DNA from: Methanobacterium sp964452085
GTDB taxonomy: Archaea > Methanobacteriota > Methanobacteria > Methanobacteriales > Methanobacteriaceae
NCBI GenBank assembly: GCA_964452085.1
Contig: CAYVKL010000002.1
Location: forward strand, 310,001 to 374,000
Direction: 5' to 3'
Length of the DNA: 64,000 nucleotides
The first letter of the stretch is position 1; each line of letters starts with the position of its first letter. Below are positions 54,884-61,581 of this stretch, piece after piece. Under the pieces are notes generated by a model. It made no database searches. It was not told the DNA's origin and worked only from the letters and a program-made list of their open reading frames with translations. The position numbers were made by a program, and so were the translations under genes.

Positions 54884-55801
54884 ATGGTTAAATTTTTGAT
54901 AATAGGTCCAGTTACCCGTGACACCATTTTAAAAAATGATTCAACATGTAAAGGGGTGGGTGGGCCTGTTTATTATCAATCCAGTGTATTATGTGCTCTT
55001 GAAACAGATGTAACAGCAGTAATAACTTTAGGTCGGAGTGAGGAGCATTTAATGGAATCTTTCCCAAGGGATTTAAAGATTCTACCGATTTGGGGTATGG
55101 AAACCATGGCATTTGAGAACCGTTACCCTGATGAAAATCCCAATCACCGTATTCAAAGGGCTTGCATACCATCAAATCCAGTTAAAGTATCTCATCTTTC
55201 AGATATTCACTTGGAAACTTTCGATTCAGTGTTGGTTTCACCACTTTCCCCTTATGATGTTCCGTTGGAAACCCTGAAATATATCTCAGAGCATGAGGTC
55301 CCTGTTTATTTAGGGGCTCAAGGTTACCTGCGTCACTTAGATGGTCAGAAGGTTATTTTAAAACCTTGGAAAAATTATAAAAAATTTTTACGATATGTTG
55401 ATTTTCTTTTTATTGATGAAGTAGAAGCAGGAGTTGTAATGGGGGATCATTCCCTTTCACTGGATGAAATTTCTCGAAGTCTCTCTTTTTTCGGTCCGGA
55501 AGATGTTATTATCACCAGGGGAAGTAGGGGATCCATTATTTATTCTAAAAGTATGGATGATATCTATAGAATACCTGCATTTCCCTCAAAGGAAAGGGTA
55601 GATCCCACTGGTCTTGGTGATAGTTATTTGGCTGCTTATGCACTTAGAATGCAGGAGACACTTGATCATTATGAGAGTGGAATTTTTGCTTCTGCAGTTT
55701 CTTCTTTGAAATTGGAGAAAAAAGGAGCATTCAATGGTAACCGGCAACAAATCGAGGATAAACGCTTAAATTTTCTTTCTTTAATCAATGACAAAAAATA
55801 A
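54884..55801 (+). CDS. PfkB-family sugar/nucleoside kinase
   Basis: 305 residues. N-terminal VKFLIIGPVTRDTILKNDS, and the C-terminal anion hole and catalytic base in VDPTGLGDSYLAAYALRM (usual form DTxGAGD). Probably phosphorylates a sugar or nucleoside; substrate unknown. Start ATG 54884 without a clear ribosome-binding site. The HisA-like gene lies 173 bases upstream, so a link is possible but not shown. Confidence 0.83.
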   Translation: MVKFLIIGPVTRDTILKNDSTCKGVGGPVYYQSSVLCALETDVTAVITLGRSEEHLMESFPRDLKILPIWGMETMAFENRYPDENPNHRIQRACIPSNPVKVSHLSDIHLETFDSVLVSPLSPYDVPLETLKYISEHEVPVYLGAQGYLRHLDGQKVILKPWKNYKKFLRYVDFLFIDEVEAGVVMGDHSLSLDEISRSLSFFGPEDVIITRGSRGSIIYSKSMDDIYRIPAFPSKERVDPTGLGDSYLAAYALRMQETLDHYESGIFASAVSSLKLEKKGAFNGNRQQIEDKRLNFLSLINDKK

Positions 55802-55954
55802 GCTCTATTAATATTTAAGGACTTTATTAAATAAAAATAAGTTATAAAAAAAAGAATTTATTTTTTTTATTAATTTGATTTCTAAATTTTTTCTAAAAAT
55901 TTAATTATCTAAATTTAGGCCCATATTATCAATTTAAATTTAATCATATTAAAT

Positions 55955-56149
55955 TCAGGCCCCTAAAATCAAAGGTAATATTAAAAATGGTAATAATCCT
56001 GCAGCAAAGAAGAGCACAACTCCTGCTATGGTGTAATTATTTTTCCGATCCATTATTCCACTGCAAATGAGTATCACAGCGATAAATGCCATAATAGGGG
56101 GAAGTAAGTGAGAGTAAAGTAGTGATCCAAATACAACAGTATCTGCCAT
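55955..56149 (-). CDS. Small two-helix membrane protein
   Basis: 64 residues with two hydrophobic helices (LLPPIMAFIAVILICSGIM and YTIAGVVLFFAAGLLPFLIL) linked by DRKNN. No family recognised. Downstream of, and co-directional with, the PIG-L and sortase genes only in part: it lies after the PIG-L gene on the same strand, 70 bases away. Likely real but uncharacterised. Confidence 0.6.
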   Translation of the reverse strand: MADTVVFGSLLYSHLLPPIMAFIAVILICSGIMDRKNNYTIAGVVLFFAAGLLPFLILPLILGA

Positions 56150-56219
56150 TTTATCAAAGTCTCCATTGGGTATTAATTCATCTTATAATATTTTCTTATA
56201 TTAACAACTTTTGTTTGAA

Positions 56220-57083
56220 TCAATTTATATAATAAATTCTTTCTGGACCAATACTGTATAAACCATCACTGTATGGATAAAATATTGGTTGAATAGTGTT
56301 TATGTTGTAATAAACCTGGAAAGCACTTTTCTTTTTAGAAGCGTAATTGTTAACGTTTTGATCGGTGTAATTTTTAGTGAGGGGCATTGGGGTCTCTCTA
56401 ATAGTATGGTAATAGTAAATTGGGAACTGTCTGTATTTTAAATTTGGATATTTCTCCATCATCCTTTTCATGCCCTGGTAACAGGCCAAATGGTCTCCAT
56501 TACCATCCCCGGTTGTTGTGTAAAAGACGTTATACCCACCGTTTAGGTAAAGGTTTTCCATGGTAGTAAATACAATATCTGCACTTAAAGTTCCATCATC
56601 AAATCCATGAATATTATAATCAGTACATCCCAAAACCGCCATAACTCTTTTAAATGAATCTTCACGGATTAATTTCTTTTTATAATCTGCAGTAGAATTT
56701 GCAGGGATATCTATTTTGTAATAATTAACTACAGGGAGTAGTTTAGCTGTTATGGCATCTCCTGATGTCATAAGCTCGAAATGGACTGTGGAACCGTTTT
56801 CCATGATTCTTTGGATGGTTCCGCCGACGCCTATGGTTTCATCATCTGGATGTGGTATTATAAATGCCACTTTATCTGCAGAGGAAACTCCTGGGTTTCC
56901 ATTTTGCGTTAAATTATTGTTATTAGTAGATGTAGTATTGTTTGCTGAAAATATAGGGAATAATGCCATAAATAAAACAATAGGAATTATCAAAATCAAA
57001 ATTATAATTGTTTTATTAATTTTATAACCCTTTATTTTACCATTTCCCTTTTTATTTAGTAGGGAGTTTCTTCTTGATTTCAT
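56220..57083 (-). CDS. Membrane-anchored PIG-L/LmbE-type deacetylase
   Basis: 287 residues. One N-terminal helix (about 26-47, IIILILIIPIVLFMALFPIF), a Asn/Thr-rich linker, then the PIG-L domain with metal motif HPDDETIG and a later GDHLACYQGMKRM (His metal ligand region). Family enzymes deacetylate N-acetylglucosamine-type sugars. The anchor implies an extracytoplasmic substrate such as a surface glycan, which would suit the sortase gene next upstream on the same strand. Confidence 0.87.
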   Translation of the reverse strand: MKSRRNSLLNKKGNGKIKGYKINKTIIILILIIPIVLFMALFPIFSANNTTSTNNNNLTQNGNPGVSSADKVAFIIPHPDDETIGVGGTIQRIMENGSTVHFELMTSGDAITAKLLPVVNYYKIDIPANSTADYKKKLIREDSFKRVMAVLGCTDYNIHGFDDGTLSADIVFTTMENLYLNGGYNVFYTTTGDGNGDHLACYQGMKRMMEKYPNLKYRQFPIYYYHTIRETPMPLTKNYTDQNVNNYASKKKSAFQVYYNINTIQPIFYPYSDGLYSIGPERIYYIN

Positions 57084-57377
57084 GTCAGATACCAGTTTTA
57101 ATTGGATTTTTGTGCATTTTAAATGTTATAAGTATTTTTATTGAAAAATTTATTATGATATGATTTAAGATTATCCAATGAATGATCTTCTGAACTGGAT
57201 TTTTTAATTTTCTACTAATATATGAGATAAATAGTAATATAAATAATTTATTCTATTGGATTCTGCAATGGAAAGTATTCCCAGCGATAATTGGCCACTC
57301 ATATTTTTTTTAATGAAATAATAAAAAAAGGGGTTAAAAAAAATATTATTTAATTTATCCCTCAACTTGCAGACATT

Positions 57378-58361
57378 TTAATTAAGAGATTCTACCGAAC
57401 TTAACTGGCAGTGAGTATACCTTTCTGCAGCTGTAAAACCTTGAGGCCAGCAGGTGCCCAGAACCAGTTCTTTACTTCCAGCCGGGAAAGTTATGACATT
57501 GGTGGTGTAATCATATCTAACATCGTTATTTGAAACCACCTTGTAAGTGTATTTCTTTTGAGTCAGATAATCGTTAATTATAACGATATCTCCAGCTTGA
57601 AGTTTATCTATATTGTCGAACGGGGCTGAAAAACGTGTATGATGTCCTAATAGTCCCATAGAACCTTTTTCACCAGGATAAAAGCTTTTTGGCAAGTTAT
57701 CGTCAGGTGCGGAGTAATGGTAAACTGCATTCGCTGCATTTAAGGTGTCGGAACGTATATTCCAAGAAACTCCCAGTCGTGGTATGGAAACGGTTGCAAA
57801 AGTCGGCATGCTGGCAAGTTTAGTTGAATTAATTTTCAAACTATTTTTAACAGCATCAAAGGCAGAACTGCTTTCGGAGCCTTTAAATCCTTTAAGCAGA
57901 GATTCTACTTTAAAACCTTCTTGGGGATAGTTATATACTACACTATAAAGTGCTCCGTTAGTATTTGTCCATAATTCCCGCTGTTCCATTGTTGAACCAT
58001 TTTTCTGGATTTGATAAGTATTATCATAACCCACATTTCCATTTAAATCAATTTTCTTGCTTGAAACTAATTTAAGGTTGCTTTCAGATCCTTTAACAAC
58101 TTCTGCAACAAAATCTTGTGGTGTTTTATAACCGGGGGGTGTAACCTGACGGTTAACTGTTACAGTCGCACCGGTTTCAGGGTCTTTAAAAGCAACTACC
58201 TGAGATCCCTGTGCTTTAACTTCCTGCCAATTGGCAGGGTAATCAAAAGAAATTTCCCCATTCTGGTAATGTTTAGTATCAATAATAGCACTACCAAATG
58301 GTATGGTAATGGCCAATCCAATAGCTGCCAGAATAATAATTCCTAAAATATATTTCTTCAA
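57378..58361 (-). CDS. PsbP-like domain fused to a sortase transpeptidase
   Basis: 327 residues. N-terminal helix (about 3-26) as signal or anchor; a PsbP-like domain (about 30-178, starting ISFDYPANWQEVKAQGSQVV) ; then a sortase domain (about 185-320). The catalytic triad is visible as His240/His241 (LLGHHTR), Cys304 (LVLGTC) and Arg314 (AAERYTH). Sortases cleave and transpeptidate sorting-signal proteins outside the membrane; archaeal members are rare outside Methanobacteria. The fusion with a PsbP-like domain is unusual and may recruit substrate. Confidence 0.88.
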   Translation of the reverse strand: MKKYILGIIILAAIGLAITIPFGSAIIDTKHYQNGEISFDYPANWQEVKAQGSQVVAFKDPETGATVTVNRQVTPPGYKTPQDFVAEVVKGSESNLKLVSSKKIDLNGNVGYDNTYQIQKNGSTMEQRELWTNTNGALYSVVYNYPQEGFKVESLLKGFKGSESSSAFDAVKNSLKINSTKLASMPTFATVSIPRLGVSWNIRSDTLNAANAVYHYSAPDDNLPKSFYPGEKGSMGLLGHHTRFSAPFDNIDKLQAGDIVIINDYLTQKKYTYKVVSNNDVRYDYTTNVITFPAGSKELVLGTCWPQGFTAAERYTHCQLSSVESLN

Positions 58362-58845
58362 ATTAAATTCTCCCTAAAATTTTTAATTCATAATCCATTT
58401 ATAATCTTAATTTACCCCATTTTAATTAGTCTAGGCACTTAACATCTGATTAAATGTTAAGTATGGAGCTTTTTTGATGTTTTTTATTAAATTTAAACAT
58501 GTTTTGTAATATGAGTATAATTTAATGTAGTTTCCCTTTTCTGGGGTTTAAATAATATAGAAAACTGATGCTTTATAAATGTGTTGCTATTCCACATCCA
58601 CTATTTAGTAATATTTTTAGCCCAAAATCCAAACTTAAATTTGCATGTGGATATCAGAGTAGTCATTTTATTGAAAAAAATAGTTAAGTTCTATTAAACC
58701 TCTAATTATCAAGATAAGGGTAAAATTATAGGAGATTCTGATAATTATGGGTTAATACTGATTTAGAGTGGTAAAGATTTAATAATAATTAAATAATGCG
58801 GTAAAATGAGGTCATTTTTTTATATAAACTCTCTAATTAAGTATT
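58362..58845. other. 484-bp intergenic region before the sortase gene
   Basis: AT-rich. Holds the sortase promoter on the minus strand (TATA candidate ATTATAAATGG near 58401-58391). Nothing else convincing; no coding frame. Confidence 0.45.
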
Positions 58846-59043
58846 TCAATATTTATGCCTTATGCTATCTGGGATTTCCACCCCTTCAGATTCCAAGTAT
58901 TTAATTAGAGCTTGTCTTACGCTCCTTTTAATGAGTCCTTTTTTCCGATAATATGAATTACCAGTTTGTTGTTTAAAGAGGGATAGTAGTTCCTTATTCA
59001 CATTTACTGTAATTTGAACTTCATCTTCCGTGACATCAGTCAT
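58846..59043 (-). CDS. Small ribbon-helix-helix-like protein
   Basis: About 65 residues from ATG 59043 (MTDVTEDEVQITVNVNKELL). A beta strand followed by two helices (KELLSLFKQQTGNS, IKRSVRQALIKYLESEG) fits the RHH DNA-binding fold, e.g. transcriptional regulators or antitoxins. No toxin partner was recognised alongside. Basic, so DNA binding is plausible. Confidence 0.6.
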   Translation of the reverse strand: MTDVTEDEVQITVNVNKELLSLFKQQTGNSYYRKKGLIKRSVRQALIKYLESEGVEIPDSIRHKY

Positions 59044-59252
59044 ATTAACCACATTTAATATTATAATTTATCACCATATAGTTTTATCTGGATATTTTTC
59101 ACTTAATACAGATTTCAATTATTTTTAGTTTATGAATCTCTCTTTATAGGCAATAAATCAATTTAGCTGCAATGAGTTTGCATCAAATTGGTATGAAGTT
59201 AAGAATCTTAATTAACGATTATAACTAAATTATATGTAAAGGAAGTGGTATA

Positions 59253-59381
59253 ATGTCTCAAAAAACAAAACGTAACTATTGCCCTGGATGTAAAAAAGAA
59301 ACTGTTTGGGATTATTATGAGGCTCGAGGTGGTTTTAAACATTGGCAGTGTCGGGATTGCGGGGAGAAAGAAACTTTTTAA
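59253..59381 (+). CDS. 42-residue zinc-ribbon protein
   Basis: MSQKTKRNYCPGCKKETVWD... then CRDCGEKETF: two CxxC knuckles 27 residues apart, the pattern of a small zinc ribbon. GGAAGTGG precedes the ATG. Very short, so easily missed. Possibly binds nucleic acid or a partner; function unknown. Confidence 0.65.
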   Translation: MSQKTKRNYCPGCKKETVWDYYEARGGFKHWQCRDCGEKETF

Positions 59382-59623
59382 ATCATTAACCGTCAATATA
59401 ATGAAATATTTATAAATCGACTATTATCATATAGAGCCTTTAATCTTTGTATCCCTTGATTTAATGTAGTTTAATATTCTATTTAAGAGCTTTAAAAGTC
59501 TTAAATAACCATTAAATTATTAATTCAACATTCTATTCAAATTCTTCCAAGTGAAATGATGGGTGTTTATTGAATATTCAATTATTATAATATTTTTCAT
59601 TCCGACAAATGGGGTTGTTAAAA

Positions 59624-60055
59624 ATGATTGATAAAAAAGAACTTGTAGATCTGATAGAAAACTCAGAATTAGAGAGGATACCGGGGGATAGGGATGTTTG
59701 GGAGAAACATATTTATTTGGATGATAATGTGTTGATCGTTGGTTATGAAGAAGAGGAGGCGTCTTATAAGCAAGATCCTGAGGAAGAAACCGTTAAAACA
59801 TATTATTGGTATTGGGAACTTAGAGATTCAAAAACATGGGATATTCTATTTGACAATCATGATAATGATTTTAGTTTTTGTGAATCTGAAATGGGAAGCT
59901 ACAGTGATAAAGACCGTGTAGAAGACGTAGTTGGCGATATTGATGAAGGAGAAGTATGTGCTTGGAGTGAAAAGGACTGGATTGAAGATATTTCGGATGA
60001 TATCGCTGATAAAGTACTTGAATGGTTAACAAATATCAAATTAGGATTAAAATAA
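59624..60055 (+). CDS. Acidic hypothetical protein
   Basis: 143 residues from ATG 59624 (MIDKKELVDLIENSELERIP); GGGGTTG precedes it, so I prefer it to an ATG five codons earlier. Strongly acidic with many Asp/Glu and Trp (YYWYWELRDSKTWDILFD; EVCAWSEKDWIEDISDDIAD). No family recognised. The acidity could point to a DNA-mimic or an inhibitor, but this is only a guess. Confidence 0.55.
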   Translation: MIDKKELVDLIENSELERIPGDRDVWEKHIYLDDNVLIVGYEEEEASYKQDPEEETVKTYYWYWELRDSKTWDILFDNHDNDFSFCESEMGSYSDKDRVEDVVGDIDEGEVCAWSEKDWIEDISDDIADKVLEWLTNIKLGLK

Positions 60056-60160
60056 TATAATCCAATTTTCATGAACTTAAATTAATATCTATGAGAAAGT
60101 CTTTCAGCTTGATTTCAAATATATTTAATTGGCATTTATTCGTTCAAGAGGAGAAAAAAA

Positions 60161-60328
60161 ATGAAAAAACGTAGATTAGTTCATTGTAACGGTAAATACC
60201 ATGTTATACTTCCATCGGGGTGGGTTGAGGCTGTAAATATACAAGAAGGAGATGAGGTAACTTTAAAAATAGATGATGAAGATTTCCATAAACTTATAAT
60301 AAGACTTGTAAAAAGAGGTAATGAATGA
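60161..60328 (+). CDS. Small AbrB/SpoVT-like protein
   Basis: 55 residues: MKKRRLVHCNGKYHVILPSG, then WVEAVNIQEGDEVTLKIDD; a swapped-hairpin AbrB fold is suggested by the pattern 'h...P..h......GD.h.h'. Could be a regulator or antitoxin. AGAGGAG precedes the ATG. No toxin next to it. Too short to be confident. Confidence 0.6.
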   Translation: MKKRRLVHCNGKYHVILPSGWVEAVNIQEGDEVTLKIDDEDFHKLIIRLVKRGNE

Positions 60329-60670
60329 ATATAAATTCAGAAATTAATTCACTTTAAGGTTTGAAGATCTATTTAATGTGCTTTTAATATGTTAGGAGTA
60401 CTATTGGGCTTTAAAAACTTACAAACCATAAATATTCTCTAATTCATTTTCAATCTATTATCTCCAATGTATATTCTTGAAGATAGTGCATTAGAGTTTA
60501 AAATTAAATGGTTTTGGGTGCAGTCTTCTCCATATTTGGTTTCGATTAATGTCCGCCAATTAATTACAGCCCTAAAAAATCAATTATCAAATAAGTTTGC
60601 AGGCACACAAGATGGCTATAACTCTTCAATTTTAATAGATTCAATAAAATTTTAATAGAGAATGGTTTAA
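60329..60670. other. 342-bp region between the AbrB-like and hypothetical genes
   Basis: Contains a 62-codon frame at 60467-60655 without a ribosome-binding site. Nothing else is supported. Confidence 0.4.
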
Positions 60671-60898
60671 ATGGATAAAAAAGAACGTAAAATGATTGAA
60701 AACGAAATAAAAGAAGATTTAAAACATTTTTTTATCAAAATGCTCCAAATTAGTTTAGATCTTCCAGCTAAACATGGGAATATAATGCTTGATAGAACTT
60801 TTGAAACGGTGAACCTTGAAAAACTGGAAAATGAAAATCCCGGACAAATTCCAGAATATTCATTCATGATCAAGGGAACTTATAGACGCTGGAAATGA
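60671..60898 (+). CDS. Small hypothetical protein
   Basis: 75 residues: an amphipathic, charged N-terminal helix (KKERKMIENEIKEDLKHFFI) and a C-terminal part TYRRWK. Unknown family. ATG at 60671, no clear ribosome-binding site. Included because the composition is protein-like; could be chance. Confidence 0.45.
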   Translation: MDKKERKMIENEIKEDLKHFFIKMLQISLDLPAKHGNIMLDRTFETVNLEKLENENPGQIPEYSFMIKGTYRRWK

Positions 60899-61581
60899 AT
60901 ATGATTTAGGGAAATCTCAACATAAGAATGAATATTTCCTATGTGGTTTCCATACATCTTTAGTAATTCATACCCATCTTTATTTTTTCCCATTAATTCA
61001 TTATCAACTTTAATCCATATCTTCTATCTTTTTTACTTCTTCCAGTAATTGAATACACTCGGTTACTTCTTCATTAGGTTCTAACCCTTTTAATATTTTT
61101 ATAACTTGGTTAATTATGGCTATACTCCCCATGTTTATATATTTTCTTTTTTTAGTTCCATATCTCCAAATCCCTTTAGTTTTACCATTTTATCCCCTTC
61201 TGTTCTTTCTTAAATGATTTATCTTAATTTAATAATTATGATCATTATAAATGAGATCCGTTCTTTTTTTGTTATTCATCTGACACATCGAACATTTCAA
61301 GAATAAAAACTTGTTAATTATATCGATAACATAATATTATAATACCGTGGTAACTTGGAGTTTTTATTTGCACCTGAAATTGAAAAGTTTTCAGTGAATT
61401 AAATTTATTTGGTGAAATTACTAAATTAGGTAAAAATTCACGTTTGAGTTGGTAGGAGAAGAATCTGAATTGAAAATCCAAATATGTTAATACAGTTTTT
61501 TGCTTTATTTTCATGGATATTCTTGTAAATGAAGCCACTTATAATTTCAATTAAGTTAATAGTGTAAAAGAAAGTGTTAAC
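60899..61581. other. 683-bp region before the final sensor gene
   Basis: Contains the frameshifted small ORF on the minus strand (61010-61188) and AT-rich DNA. A 74-codon minus-strand frame at 61314-61538 is low-complexity and unsupported. Confidence 0.45.
61010..61188 (-). pseudogene. Small ORF interrupted by a one-base frameshift in a poly-A run
   Basis: ATG 61188-61186 follows GGGGAT and reads MVKLKGFGDMELKKENI then stop. A frame shift at a run of seven A (61153-61147 on this strand) would join it to a 40-codon frame: ...KKRKYINMGSIAIINQVIKI...IQLLEEVKKIEDMD. An eighth A restores one protein of about 58 residues. Could be a pseudogene, sequencing error or programmed slippage. Confidence 0.5.

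Noticed and set aside
60467..60655. 62-codon frame between the AbrB-like and hypothetical genes
   Set aside because: No ribosome-binding site; composition not protein-like.
61314..61538. 74-codon minus-strand frame
   Set aside because: Low complexity and no start signal; random.
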